Positions 9,138 through 18,675 of a stretch of 64,000 nt of DNA are shown here, one piece after another. Where the stretch lies: positions 248,001 to 312,000 of the forward strand of contig JAVJQK010000033.1 of the NCBI GenBank assembly GCA_040218145.1. The letters are read 5' to 3'. The stretch comes from Sandaracinaceae bacterium (GTDB lineage Bacteria > Myxococcota_A > Polyangia > Polyangiales > Sandaracinaceae). The notes below the pieces were generated by a model, which was not told where the DNA came from, made no database searches, and saw only the letters and a list, made by a program, of their open reading frames with translations. The translations under genes were made by a program, and so were the position numbers. Each line of letters starts with the position of its first letter. Within the stretch, counting starts at the first letter, position 1.

Positions 9138-9953
9138 ATGGCGCATTTCGAAATCATCGAGTTCGAGGGTCAGAAGATGGTCAAGGCGACCATCCAGAAC
9201 GAGACCATCCGCGCGGAGTCCGGCGCGCTGCACTACATGTTCGGCCAGATCGAGATGGCCTCGAAGGCGCCGAGCGCGGGCGGCTTCCTCAAGTCGATGG
9301 TGAGCGGCGAGAACGTCTTCAAGCCCACCTACACCGGCTCGGGCGAGGTCTACTTCGGCCCCCCGATCTTCGGTGAGTACTTCATCCTCCAGCTCAACGG
9401 AGAGGAGTGGATCCTCGACCAGGGCGCGTACGTCTGCAGCGACATCGGCATCGAGGTCGACGTCTTCCGCAACAAGGCCCTGACCGGCCTCATGGGCGGC
9501 GAGGGCCTCTTCCAGACGAAGGTGAAGGGGACGGGCACGGTCGTGCTCATCGCGCCGGGCAAGGTGCAGACCTATCACCTCCAGGGGCACACCCTGAGCG
9601 TGGACGGCAGCTTCGCGATCGCGCGGAGCGCGGGCCTCGACTACGCCGTGCGGCGCGCGAGCAAGTCGCTCGTCGGCTCGTTCACCTCGGGCGAGGGCTT
9701 GCTCAACGTGTTCAGCGGCACCGGCACCGTGCTCCTCGCGCCGGTCCCGAACCTCTACCAGAACCTCATCGACCAGAGCCGCTACATCCCGGCCGCGGCG
9801 GCGGGCGGCGCGGCGGCGGGCGGCGGCGCCATCGGCGGCCTCGTGGGCCGCTTCGCGGGCGGCGGGATCGGCCGCATCGTCGGCCTCGCGGTGTTGGCGC
9901 TCTTCTGCGTGATCACCCTCGTCTGCTCGGGCCTCACGCAGGTGATGCAGTAG
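9138..9953 (+). CDS. AIM24 family protein
   Basis: 271 aa, beginning MAHFEIIEFEGQKMVKATIQ after a good ribosome site (GGAGG, eight bases upstream of the ATG). The body (residues 1-215) is a Gly-rich all-beta protein. Repeated elements such as AESGALHYM, GSGEVYFGPP, GTGTVVLIAPG and GTGTVLLAPVP match the AIM24/TRAP-like jelly-roll family. The C-terminus has an Ala/Gly-rich linker and one hydrophobic helix (IVGLAVLALFCVITLVCSGL), so it is probably tail-anchored. Bacterial AIM24 proteins have no settled function. Its place between two paralogous SGNH hydrolase genes suggests an envelope role. Confidence 0.8.
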   Translation: MAHFEIIEFEGQKMVKATIQNETIRAESGALHYMFGQIEMASKAPSAGGFLKSMVSGENVFKPTYTGSGEVYFGPPIFGEYFILQLNGEEWILDQGAYVCSDIGIEVDVFRNKALTGLMGGEGLFQTKVKGTGTVVLIAPGKVQTYHLQGHTLSVDGSFAIARSAGLDYAVRRASKSLVGSFTSGEGLLNVFSGTGTVLLAPVPNLYQNLIDQSRYIPAAAAGGAAAGGGAIGGLVGRFAGGGIGRIVGLAVLALFCVITLVCSGLTQVMQ

Positions 9954-9969
9954 CCTCGACCGGACGCGG

Positions 9970-11589
9970 CTAACGCTCGAGGTAGTCGGCGAAGCCCTTG
10001 AGCAGGGCCTTGTAGAGCATGTTCCCGATCACGCGATAGCCGGCCGGCGTCGCGTGCCGGAAGTCGCCGAAGGCGAGCCGGGGCTCGGTGCGGAACCACG
10101 CCCGCATCGCGCCCTCGCCGCCCATCGCGGTGAAGGTGTCGAAGAAGGCGCAGCCCTCCGCGCGCGCCGCGCGCCGCATCGCCTCGACGATGATCGGCAC
10201 CGGCTCGAGGGTCTCGATGGCGCCGCGCTCGCTTCGCCGCGCCTGATCGAGCGGGGCCATCAGGAGGCACGCCGCCTCGGGGCGCGCCCGCCGGACCATG
10301 CGCGCGACGCGCCGGAAGTCGTCCTCGAACTGCTCGGGCGTGCGCGGGTCGTCCGCGTCGTTGCCGCCGAAGCCGAGCACGATGAGGTTCGTGTCGCGGT
10401 GCGCGTGCTGACGGCGGAAGTGGGCCTCGTCGTAGCCGAGCATGCGGCGCGCCCGCGCGCCGACCATGCCGAGCGAGTCGTAGACGACGCCGGGCCCGTC
10501 GCGCTCGAGCACCATGCCGTAGAGCCGGCTCTCGCCGCCGCCGAGCGTGCGCAGCTCCAGCTCGTGCGCTCCGTCGGGCACCCGCACCTCGTGCCACCCG
10601 TCGGTGGTCTGCTCGCCGCGCGTGCTCACAACCTGCCGCTCGCCGTCGTCGACGCGCAGGTCGAGGTTCCCGCCGCGCGGGTGCGCCTGGTACCACAGCT
10701 CGAAGCGGCTCACGCGGCCGCCCACCGGGCCCCGGTCGCTCGTGCCGAACTCCGCGCGCCCGCCCGCCATCGAGCGGTACTGGACGCCCCCGTAGCCGTA
10801 GAGGTGGTCGCGGAGCCCCGCCCGGACGAGCTCGATGAGGCGCCACTGGCCCGACGCGGAGTGGTCGACGTCCGTGTGGCGGTACGGCATCGAGCCGCGC
10901 GAGATCAGGATGAAGCCATGCCCCGCGTCGCCGAAGCGCTGCTGGAAGCGGCGCCGCGCGGTGCTGGTGATCCCGTCCCCCGCGATCGAGGAGTCGCCGT
11001 AGTGCGCGATCCGGGTGATGGCGCCGTCCTGGCGCTCCGCCGTGCGCAAGAGCGCCTCGTAGAAGGGGCGCATCGCCCGGCCACCGGGATCTTCGAGCTC
11101 GCGGACCAGGCCCTCGAGCTCGCTCGGCGCGATGCGCACCGACGGCCCGGTCTCGGCGCTGGACTCGTGCTCGCGCTCGGAGGGCGGCTCCGGCGCCTCG
11201 GCGAGGTTCGCCGCGACCGCGTCCCCGAGCTGCTCGGCGAGGGCCTCGTCACCGCGCGCGGTGCGCCGGCTGACCGCGCCCCCGGTCGCGACCGCCATGC
11301 CCCCCTCGACGGGCTGCTCCGCGAGGAACATGCGCGCGATGGGCACGCCCTCCCCGGGGACCCACGCCTTGAAGCGCTCCATGTTCGCGCTGGCCAGCGG
11401 GGCGATCGCGTACGGCACGCCGGCGAGCAGGAGCAGCACGCCGAGCGCCCCGGCGAGGTGCCGCATCGCGCTCGCGGTGGCCCCGACGCGGTCCTCGGTG
11501 GCGCGCTCCTCCACGGTCGACAGCGACTCGAGCAGGGTGTTCGACCCCTCCTCGCCCAGCAGATCTTCGCTCTCGCTTCGCTCGCTCAA
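9970..11589 (-). CDS. Membrane-anchored SGNH/GDSL hydrolase (copy 2)
   Basis: 539 aa, TTG start. A short cytosolic acidic N-terminus is followed by one membrane helix (about 45-65, LAGALGVLLLLAGVPYAIA), then a periplasmic domain. SGNH blocks are better conserved than in the paralogue: GDSS with Ser200, FGGND with Asn410, and D509-x-x-H512 (DFRH). It shares the GDAGHGF motif and layout with the gene at 7708-9060. It converges on the AIM24 gene with a 16-bp gap. SGNH proteins of this kind often work with an MBOAT acyltransferase such as the one at 15671-17167; the link here is inference. Confidence 0.8.
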   Translation of the reverse strand: MSERSESEDLLGEEGSNTLLESLSTVEERATEDRVGATASAMRHLAGALGVLLLLAGVPYAIAPLASANMERFKAWVPGEGVPIARMFLAEQPVEGGMAVATGGAVSRRTARGDEALAEQLGDAVAANLAEAPEPPSEREHESSAETGPSVRIAPSELEGLVRELEDPGGRAMRPFYEALLRTAERQDGAITRIAHYGDSSIAGDGITSTARRRFQQRFGDAGHGFILISRGSMPYRHTDVDHSASGQWRLIELVRAGLRDHLYGYGGVQYRSMAGGRAEFGTSDRGPVGGRVSRFELWYQAHPRGGNLDLRVDDGERQVVSTRGEQTTDGWHEVRVPDGAHELELRTLGGGESRLYGMVLERDGPGVVYDSLGMVGARARRMLGYDEAHFRRQHAHRDTNLIVLGFGGNDADDPRTPEQFEDDFRRVARMVRRARPEAACLLMAPLDQARRSERGAIETLEPVPIIVEAMRRAARAEGCAFFDTFTAMGGEGAMRAWFRTEPRLAFGDFRHATPAGYRVIGNMLYKALLKGFADYLER

Positions 11590-11676
11590 CGCCGCCTCGG
11601 ACCCCGCGCAGGGTGCTTCGATTCACTCTCGGACCGACGTCGAGGTGTAGCATCGCGCGTTCCCGGGCGAAACGAA

Positions 11677-14600
11677 TCAGCCGCCGAGCGCAGCCTCGAG
11701 GTCGGCGACGTCGACCGGCTTGACCAGGTGCGAGTCGAAGCCGGCGGCCAGCGCGCGCTCCCGGTCTTCGCGCATCCCGTAGCCGGTGAGGGCGATGAGC
11801 CGCACCGCGTCGCCCAGCTCCGCGCGCACGCGCCGGGCGACCTCGAAGCCGTCGATCCGAGGCAGGCCGATGTCGACCACGGCGGCCGCGGGCGTCGTGC
11901 GCAGGATCAGCGCCACGCCCTCCTCCCCGTCGCCGGCCTCGAGGACCTCCACGCCGCGCTGCTCCAGGATCAGCCGCAGCATCTCGCGGTTGTCGGCCTG
12001 GTCCTCCACCAGCACCACCGGGCCCGATGGGGTGGCGGACGAGGCCTCCTCGGACGGCGCGCGCGCGTCGACGCGGGCCGATCCCTCCTGGGCGTGCGGC
12101 AGCTGGACGACCAGCTCGGAGCCGCTCCCCGGCCCGTCGCTCCGGGCGTGCACCGCGCCCCCGTGACCGATCACCAGTCGCTCCACCAGGGCCAAACCGA
12201 GCCCCATGCCGCCGTCCGAGCGCTCGAGGCTGCCGTCTCCCTGCACGAACATGTCGAAGATCCGCTCGAGCATCTGCGGCTCCATCCCGAGGCCGTCGTC
12301 CCTCACGCGGAGGGTGACCGTCGCGCCCTCCGTCGCCGCGGCGATCCACACGTTCCCGCCGGGCTCGTTGTACTTCAGGGCGTTGGTGACGAGGTTCGTC
12401 ACCACCTGCCGCAGGCGCGTGCGATCGCCGTCGACGTGGAGGGGCGCGTCCGGCAGCGCGAGGTGGAGCTGGACGCGCGCGTCGTCCGCGCGCTTGCGCA
12501 GCGTCTCCGAGGCGCCGGTCACCACCTCCCGGAGATCGAGCCGCTCCCGCTGGAGCTCGATCTTGTCCTGGGTGACGCGCGAGACGTCGAGGAGGTCGTC
12601 GAGGAGCCGCGCCATGTGGTTGGCCTGCCGCCGGATGACGTCCACCGGCTCGTCCTCGCCGTCGAGCACGAGGCTCGCGTTCATGATCCCGCCGAGCGGG
12701 TTGCGCAGCTCGTGCGAGAGGATGGCGAGGAAGGCGTCGCGGCGCCGCACGGCCTCTCGCGCCTCCTCCTCCGCGCGCTTCTGCGAGGTCACGTCGCGCG
12801 AGACGCCGAAGGTCCCGACCACCTCGCCGTCCTCGTCGCGCAGCGCGAGCTTGGTGATGAGCGCCCACTCGCGATCACTCTCTCGGCGCTCCAGCGCGTT
12901 GATGATCGGCCGGCCACGCTCGCGGATGCCCGCGTCGGTCGCCTCCCAGCGGGCGCCGAGCGCCGGCGACATGACCTCGCTGGGCCGCTTGCCCCGCGCG
13001 TCGGCCGGGCCGTCGAGCCCGAGGCGCCGCGCGAAGGCGCGGTTGATGCGCACGAAGCGGCCCTCGGCGTCGGCGAAGTAGACGTCGTCGGGCAGCGTGT
13101 CCATGAGGCTGTCGAGGAGGTGGCGCGCGCGGTAGAGCTCTCGCTCGGCGCGCTTGAGCGCGGTGAGGTCGACGAGGGTGAGCACCACCCCCTCGATCCC
13201 GTCCGCCGTCTCGTAGGGGTGGATGCGCAGGAAGTACCAGCGTGAGGAGGCGCCCCGCACCTCGCGCTCGTGCGGAGGGCCGCCGCGGAGCACCGCGCGC
13301 GCCTCCGCCATCAGGTCCTCGTGCTCGATGGAGTGAGTGAACGTGTCGAGCGGCCGGCCCACGTCCGCCGGGACGAGCTTGAACAGCTCCGTGATCCGCG
13401 GCGTGAAGCGTCGGATGCGCAGCTCCGCGTCGACGAAGATGGTGCCGATGTCGGTCGCGGACAGGAGGTTGTCCATGTCGTTCGTGAGCCGCGACAGCTC
13501 GTCGATCTTCTTCTGGAGCTCGGCGTTGACGGTGTAGAGCTCCTCGTTGACCGACTGCAGCTCCTCGTTCGTGCTCTGGAGCTCCTCGTTGGAGGCGACG
13601 AGCTCTTCGTTCGTGGCCTGCATCTCCTCGTTGCTGCTCTCGAGCTCCTCGATCGTGGCCTGGAGGTTCTCCTTGGTGTGCTCCAGCTCGCGCTCGAGAT
13701 CCCCGAGCTGCTGCTGCGTCAGCTCATGCACGTTCAACGAGGGCCCCGACTCCGCCGCGGGCTCGGCCACGCTCTCCCCGGTCGGCTCGAGCGCGATGAG
13801 GATGTCCGGCGGCCCGTCGCCGGACGTCACCGGCTCCACGCGCAGCTCGAGGCGCTCCCCCGCGACCTCCACCCCCGTGAACACGATGGGCTCGCGCACC
13901 TTGCGCACCCGCTGCAGCGCGCCCGCGAGCGGCAGCTTGAGCTCCGCCGCGAGCACATCGAGGAGATCGCTCGAGGGCCGCCCCTCGCGCACCTGGAGGA
14001 ACCGCGAGGCGCCTCCGAAGACGTGGAGGACCTCGCGGTCGGGGCTCACCAGGAGCGACGGCGGCATGTAGCGCTCGAGGAGCGAGTCGTAGCTCGCCAG
14101 CAGGCGCTTCACCGAGCGGACGGGTGACGTCTGCGGCGCCGCGCGGCTCAGCCCGGGGCCACGGCGAAAGGCCGCGGCGTCGGCGAGGCGGCTGTCGCGG
14201 AGCTTGCGGAAGAGCCGCCACCTCGGATCGATCTCGCCGAACTCGTCCGCGACCGCCCCGAGGGACTCGCTCGTGCCGAGGAAGAGCACCCCGCTCGGCC
14301 GCAGGCCGAAGTGGAACAGGGAGATCACCTTCCGCTGCGCTGCGCTCTTCAAGTAGATGAGCAGGTTGCGGCAGCTCAAGAAGTCGAGCCGGGTGAATGG
14401 CGCGTCGTTCACGACGTCATGTCGCGCGAAGACCACCATCTGGCGCAGCTCCCGCGCGACTCGCCAGCGCTCGCCCTCGCGCGAGAACCAACGCTCGCGC
14501 CGCTCGACGCTCAGGTCCTCGAGGGCGTGGCCGTCGTAGAGGCCCTCGCCCGCGTGGGCGATCGATCGCTCGTGCGCGTCGGTCGCGAAGATCTTGACCG

Positions 14601-15612
14601 GGAGCTCCGCGCCGTCGGTCTCGAGGCGCTCGCGGATGAGCATCGCGAGGGAGTAGGCCTCCTCCCCCGTGGCGCAGCCCGCGACCCAGGCGCGGAGCTC
14701 CCGCCCGTGCTCGCGCGCGCGAGCGATGATCTCCGGCACGACCTCCCGCCCCAAGATGTCGAAAGCTTCCCTGTCGCGAAAGAACTGGGTCACGCCGATC
14801 AGCAGGTCGCGGTAGAGCGCGTCGACCTCGTCGGGCTCCTGCTCGAGTCGCCTCGCGTAGCTCGCCAGGTCGGCGTCCTGATGCAGCAAGACGCGGCGCT
14901 CGATGCGGCGGGCGACCGTCGTTACCTTGTACTGCTCGAAGTCGAGATCGTTGGCCTCACGGAGGGTGGCGATGATCTTCGCCATCGGATCCGACTCGGC
15001 GTGGCGGGCGCTCTGGCCCGCGTCGAGCCGCGCGCGATAGCGCTGGATGGCCCGCGAGATGTCCGCGACCGGCAGGACCAAGTCGACGCAGCCGGTGTCG
15101 CGCGCCGCCTTGGGCATCCCGTCGAAGACCGCCTCTTGCGGGCTCTGCGCCAACACGAGGCCCCCCGCCTCGCTGATGGCCTGCACCCCACGGGAGCCGT
15201 CGGTGCCGGTCCCCGAGAGGATCACGCCGACCCCGCGCTCCCCCTCTTCGCGCGCGAGCGAGCGGAAGAAGATGTCGATGGGGAGCGACAGCTCCCGCTC
15301 CTCGCCCTTGTCCGACAGGAGCAGCCGTCCATCCGAGATGATCATGTCGTGACGGGGCGGGATGAGGTGGATGGTGTCGGGCTCGACCCTCATCCCGTCT
15401 CGCACGCGCGTGACCGCCAGCGCGGTGCGGCGCTCGAGCAGCTGGTCCATCATCGACTCGAAGTCGGGGGAGAGGTGCTGGACGACGACGAAGGCGGCGC
15501 CCGTGTCCGGCGGCGTGGCCCCGAACAGCCCCTCGAGCGCCTCGAGCCCTCCAGCCGACGCGCCCACGCCCACGATCAGCGGCCTCTGCGACACGATTGT
15601 CTCGTCCCCCAT
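11677..15612 (-). CDS. CheB-CheR-PAS-histidine kinase-receiver fusion
   Basis: 1311-aa cytosolic signalling protein. CheB methylesterase domain: residues 10-190 with catalytic Ser19 (GASAGG), His46 (QHLSPDF) and Asp138 (GTGTDGS). CheR methyltransferase domain: about 210-480, with [11 protein letters not shown] as the SAM loop and [10 protein letters not shown] heptad coiled coil follows at about 625-700, full of repeated SNEEL/STNEEL/SVNEEL units. Two PAS-like regions come next. HisKA carries His967 in [10 protein letters not shown], followed by HATPase ([17 protein letters not shown]). The receiver carries Asp1247 ([11 protein letters not shown]). All catalytic residues are present. CheB lacks the N-terminal receiver of the classical enzyme. 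No chemoreceptor gene is nearby. ATG start with TAGCCT six bases upstream. Confidence 0.92.
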   Translation of the reverse strand: MGDETIVSQRPLIVGVGASAGGLEALEGLFGATPPDTGAAFVVVQHLSPDFESMMDQLLERRTALAVTRVRDGMRVEPDTIHLIPPRHDMIISDGRLLLSDKGEERELSLPIDIFFRSLAREEGERGVGVILSGTGTDGSRGVQAISEAGGLVLAQSPQEAVFDGMPKAARDTGCVDLVLPVADISRAIQRYRARLDAGQSARHAESDPMAKIIATLREANDLDFEQYKVTTVARRIERRVLLHQDADLASYARRLEQEPDEVDALYRDLLIGVTQFFRDREAFDILGREVVPEIIARAREHGRELRAWVAGCATGEEAYSLAMLIRERLETDGAELPVKIFATDAHERSIAHAGEGLYDGHALEDLSVERRERWFSREGERWRVARELRQMVVFARHDVVNDAPFTRLDFLSCRNLLIYLKSAAQRKVISLFHFGLRPSGVLFLGTSESLGAVADEFGEIDPRWRLFRKLRDSRLADAAAFRRGPGLSRAAPQTSPVRSVKRLLASYDSLLERYMPPSLLVSPDREVLHVFGGASRFLQVREGRPSSDLLDVLAAELKLPLAGALQRVRKVREPIVFTGVEVAGERLELRVEPVTSGDGPPDILIALEPTGESVAEPAAESGPSLNVHELTQQQLGDLERELEHTKENLQATIEELESSNEEMQATNEELVASNEELQSTNEELQSVNEELYTVNAELQKKIDELSRLTNDMDNLLSATDIGTIFVDAELRIRRFTPRITELFKLVPADVGRPLDTFTHSIEHEDLMAEARAVLRGGPPHEREVRGASSRWYFLRIHPYETADGIEGVVLTLVDLTALKRAERELYRARHLLDSLMDTLPDDVYFADAEGRFVRINRAFARRLGLDGPADARGKRPSEVMSPALGARWEATDAGIRERGRPIINALERRESDREWALITKLALRDEDGEVVGTFGVSRDVTSQKRAEEEAREAVRRRDAFLAILSHELRNPLGGIMNASLVLDGEDEPVDVIRRQANHMARLLDDLLDVSRVTQDKIELQRERLDLREVVTGASETLRKRADDARVQLHLALPDAPLHVDGDRTRLRQVVTNLVTNALKYNEPGGNVWIAAATEGATVTLRVRDDGLGMEPQMLERIFDMFVQGDGSLERSDGGMGLGLALVERLVIGHGGAVHARSDGPGSGSELVVQLPHAQEGSARVDARAPSEEASSATPSGPVVLVEDQADNREMLRLILEQRGVEVLEAGDGEEGVALILRTTPAAAVVDIGLPRIDGFEVARRVRAELGDAVRLIALTGYGMREDRERALAAGFDSHLVKPVDVADLEAALGG

Positions 15613-15618
15613 GGGACG

Positions 15619-15624
15619 AGGCTA
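15619..15624 (-). promoter_or_regulatory. -10 element, leaderless geometry (CheB-CheR fusion)
   Basis: TAGCCT on the minus strand ends exactly six bases before the ATG at 15612; no ribosome site lies between. Confidence 0.45.
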
Positions 15625-15670
15625 CCAACACCGAGAGCCGCTTTCAGCTGGCGCAAAAAGCCACGCCCGC

Positions 15671-17167
15671 TCAGAACTGGAAGTAGATGTAGGGCACGGC
15701 TTCCTGCGTCACGAAGAGCGCGATCACGACGGCGACGACCGCGAGCGCGACGCCCTTGCCCCACGCGGGCAGCGCGAGGAATCGCAGGCGCAGGCTCTCC
15801 AGCTGTGAGCGCGGCACGTAGTGGAGGAAGAAGCCGAGCGCGAGCACACGCCACACGTCGGCGTCGATCTGCGCGACGCTCGTCGTGCCGCTGAAGATCT
15901 GACCGGCGACCGCGCCCGCGTTGTCGAGGTCGGTCGCGCGGAAGAGGATGCGGCTGAAGACCACGAACTGGAGGGTCAGCACGATCTTGAGCACGTTCGC
16001 CCAGCCCGGGTCGGGGCCCGTCCAGCCGCGGCGCTTGCGGTAGTCGCCCCAGGCCCGGGTGGCGACGACCGCGAACGCCTGGAGGTTGCCGTAGATCACG
16101 AAGGTCCAGCTGGCGCCATGCCAGAGGCCGATGAGGAAGAGCGTGATCCACAGGTTGACGTAGGTGCGCGCCGGCCCCTTCCGCGAGCCGCCGAGCGGGA
16201 AATAGAGGTAGTCACGCAGCCAGGTGCTGAGCGTCATGTGCCAGCGCCGCCAGAAGTCGCTGACGCTCGTGGCCTGGTAGGGGCGATCGAAGTTCTCGGG
16301 CAGCTCGAGGCCGAAGAGCTTGGCCGAGCCGCGCGCGACGTCGGTGTAGCCGCTGAAGTCGCAGTAGATCTGGAGCGTGAAGCCGTAGAGCGCGATGACG
16401 ACCTCGGTCGCGCTGAACGCGGCGGGGTCGTCGAACACGCGGTCGACCAGGTTCACGCTCACGAAGTCCGCGAAGACGACCTTCTTCGTCACGCCCATCG
16501 CGATCAGGAAGAGCGCGTTCCCGATCCGCTCGCGGGTCAGCCACGGCGGCCGGTCGATCTGCGGCAGGAACTCGGCCGCGCGCACGATCGGGCCGGCGAC
16601 GAGCTGCGGGAAGAAGGTGACGTAGAAGCAGAAGCGGACGAGGCTGCGGCACGGCTCGAGCCGCCCGCGGTAGACGTCGATCGTGTAGCTGAGCGTCTGG
16701 AACGTGTAGAAGCTGATGCCGACGGGCAGCAGGACGTCGAGGACGGGCGTCTCGAGCTGCACCCCGAACAGCGAGAAGACGTCCCCCGTCGCGGCGCTGA
16801 AGAAGTTGAAGTACTTGAAGACGCCGAGGAGGCCGAGGTTGCCGCCGAGGCTGACCAGCAGCCAAGCCTTCTTGCGCGCCTGCGTCTTCGCGCCGGCGAT
16901 CTGGAGGCCGGCCGTGAAGTCGAGGAGCGTGGAGAAGAGGATCAGCCCGATGTAGGCCGGGTTCCACGCCATGTAGAAGGCGCAGCTGGCGAGGAAGAGG
17001 AAGAACAGCCGCGGCCCCGCGCCGCGCACGGTGAGCCGGCGGTCTCTCTCCCCGGAGGCTCGCTCCTCGCTGGCCTCGTCGCGCTCGCGGCCCAGCCACC
17101 GCACGGCCCAGAAGCCGCCCAGCGTCAGCGCGAGGAAGACGAAGTAGTCGAGGCTGTTGAAGAGCAT
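15671..17167 (-). CDS. MBOAT family O-acyltransferase (AlgI-like)
   Basis: 498-aa polytopic membrane protein that would move an acyl group, usually acetyl, across the inner membrane to an envelope polymer. Family marks are FLGGSRKG-like PLGGSRKGPARTYVNLW, the catalytic His350 in IGLWHGASWTFVIYG, the WRRWHMTLSTWLRDYLYFP block, and PQLVAGPIVRAAEFLPQ near 210. About ten hydrophobic helices are visible from MLFNSLDYFVFLALTL onward. MBOAT proteins of this class need a periplasmic SGNH partner to finish the transfer; two SGNH genes lie 4-8 kb away on this contig. The downstream neighbour on the same strand is the CheB-CheR fusion, 58 bp away. Confidence 0.9.
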   Translation of the reverse strand: MLFNSLDYFVFLALTLGGFWAVRWLGRERDEASEERASGERDRRLTVRGAGPRLFFLFLASCAFYMAWNPAYIGLILFSTLLDFTAGLQIAGAKTQARKKAWLLVSLGGNLGLLGVFKYFNFFSAATGDVFSLFGVQLETPVLDVLLPVGISFYTFQTLSYTIDVYRGRLEPCRSLVRFCFYVTFFPQLVAGPIVRAAEFLPQIDRPPWLTRERIGNALFLIAMGVTKKVVFADFVSVNLVDRVFDDPAAFSATEVVIALYGFTLQIYCDFSGYTDVARGSAKLFGLELPENFDRPYQATSVSDFWRRWHMTLSTWLRDYLYFPLGGSRKGPARTYVNLWITLFLIGLWHGASWTFVIYGNLQAFAVVATRAWGDYRKRRGWTGPDPGWANVLKIVLTLQFVVFSRILFRATDLDNAGAVAGQIFSGTTSVAQIDADVWRVLALGFFLHYVPRSQLESLRLRFLALPAWGKGVALAVVAVVIALFVTQEAVPYIYFQF

Positions 17168-17285
17168 CGCCGGGTCGGGCGGTTCTAGCAGCGCCGCGGG
17201 TCGGCGCCCACGCGCGGCGTGGGAAGCCAGACACGGCCGATCACGAGATCATTGAGGAATCAGCCGGGTACGGGGCCTGCAAACG

Positions 17286-17390
17286 ATGCTCGACATGATC
17301 GTCGTCCCCGTCTTCATCGCCAGCGTGAGCGTGGCCATCTTCATCTCCACCCTCCAGCTCGGAGAGCGAAGCGCGCCGACTCAGCGGTAG
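17286..17390 (+). CDS. Possible small single-pass membrane peptide
   Basis: A 34-codon frame, ATG at 17286 to TAG at 17388-17390, in the otherwise empty 213-bp gap between the MBOAT and barrel genes. The peptide is MLDMIVVPVFIASVSVAIF followed by ISTLQLGERSAPTQR, i.e. one hydrophobic helix and a polar tail, which is unusual for chance translation of such GC-rich DNA. It overlaps the convergent barrel gene by ten bases. No strong ribosome site is visible. I do not recognise it. Confidence 0.25.
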   Translation: MLDMIVVPVFIASVSVAIFISTLQLGERSAPTQR

Positions 17391-18658
17391 GCGTAGCCGA
17401 TCAGGAAGCGGCCCTCGAAGGTCTCGTCGATGCCGGCCTCGCCGTTGCCGAACGCGCCGCCGGCGCCGTCGAAGCTGAGCTCCTGGTAGCTGTAGCCGAA
17501 GCGCGCGGCCCAGGTGAGGCCCATCTCGAGGAAGCCAGACATGCCGAGGTAGAGGTCCACGCCCCCGAAGAACATGCCCGGGCCGAAGGCGGGCGCCACG
17601 TCGCCGCCGTCGAGCCCGATGCGGCCGCCGAGGCCCGCCTCCACCATCAGCAGCTCCTCGTACGCGCGCACGCGGCCGAAGACGCCCGGGCGGAGGTAGC
17701 TGAAGAGCTGGGACGGGAAGCCGTCGGGCGCGTCCAGGAAGACCCCGTCCATGCCGAAGCCCACCGTGCCGCCGACCTCGAGGATGTCCTCGATGGTGTA
17801 GCCGTAGCCGGCGTCGACGCGGAAGTGCATCGACGTCATGCCGCGCTGCTGGCCGTCTCCGCGCAGGTAGTTGATGCCGACCGAGAAGCTGCCCTCGGCC
17901 GCGAACAGGAGGCCGCGCGCCGCGTCGTTGCGCTCCGCGAGAGGACGCGCCTCGAGGCGGAGATCGATCTCGGGGTACGGGTCGGCGGCGAAGAAGTGCC
18001 GACGGAAGCTCGCGTCCCGCACCGACGTGCTCACGCTCCGGATCCGCAAACCCACCAGCCCGATGATCATCGGCTGACGCCACGCGACCTCGCCCTCGGG
18101 CTCCTCGACCACGCCCGGATCCTCGTAGTCGACGGGGTCCGGCTCTGGCTCCGCGGCGGCGGCGGCCGCGGCGGCGGCGGCCTGCCGCTGCTGGTCGAGC
18201 ACCGCCTGCGCCTCGTTGACGGCGTCGAGCGCCGCCTGAGAGATGTCGGGCAGGTCGCGCCGTCGCCGCGGGGACGGGCCGTCGCGTCGCGCCAGCTCGT
18301 TGCCGCGTGGATCGACCACGACGATGGTGGTCGTGGCCCGGCGGCCGCGCCCCTCGACGCTGCCGGTCACGACCAGGGTGATGCCCATGCTCTCGACGAC
18401 CTGCGCCATCCCGTCGGGGGTGCTCACGTCGACGCCGAGCGACTGGGCGGTGCCCACGGCCTGCTCCTCGTCGACGAGCTCCACGAAGGAGGCCAGCTCG
18501 CTCACGACCGCCTCGCGAGCGCGCTCGGCGCGCCAGCCCTCGAAGCGGAGCACGATGGCCCGTGGGACCTGGTTGGGCTGCGCGACGGCGGTGCCGACGG
18601 CGAGCCAGGAGAGCAGCGCGATCAGCGCGGCGCCCAGCGGGCGGATCGATTCGTTCAT
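17381..18658 (-). CDS. Predicted outer-membrane beta-barrel protein with TolB-N/LpoB-like N-terminal domain
   Basis: 425 aa. Signal peptide MNESIRPLGAALIALLSWLAVGTAVAQ. Residues 30-140 form an alternating strand-helix domain (IVLRFEGWRA, VVTGSVEGRGR, TTIVVVDPRG) of the kind seen in myxobacterial periplasmic proteins. A poly-Ala helix and acidic Pro-rich linker follow at about 165-195. The last 230 residues are alternating Gly/aromatic strands (GYGYTIEDILEVGGTVGFG, MFFGGVDLYLGMSGF) ending FLIGYAYR, typical of an outer-membrane barrel. It starts 17 bp after hmgA and is probably the last gene of that operon, although no catabolic role is obvious. Confidence 0.65.
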   Translation of the reverse strand: MNESIRPLGAALIALLSWLAVGTAVAQPNQVPRAIVLRFEGWRAERAREAVVSELASFVELVDEEQAVGTAQSLGVDVSTPDGMAQVVESMGITLVVTGSVEGRGRRATTTIVVVDPRGNELARRDGPSPRRRRDLPDISQAALDAVNEAQAVLDQQRQAAAAAAAAAAEPEPDPVDYEDPGVVEEPEGEVAWRQPMIIGLVGLRIRSVSTSVRDASFRRHFFAADPYPEIDLRLEARPLAERNDAARGLLFAAEGSFSVGINYLRGDGQQRGMTSMHFRVDAGYGYTIEDILEVGGTVGFGMDGVFLDAPDGFPSQLFSYLRPGVFGRVRAYEELLMVEAGLGGRIGLDGGDVAPAFGPGMFFGGVDLYLGMSGFLEMGLTWAARFGYSYQELSFDGAGGAFGNGEAGIDETFEGRFLIGYAYR

Positions 18659-18675
18659 GGCTGCGACGCAGTCTA

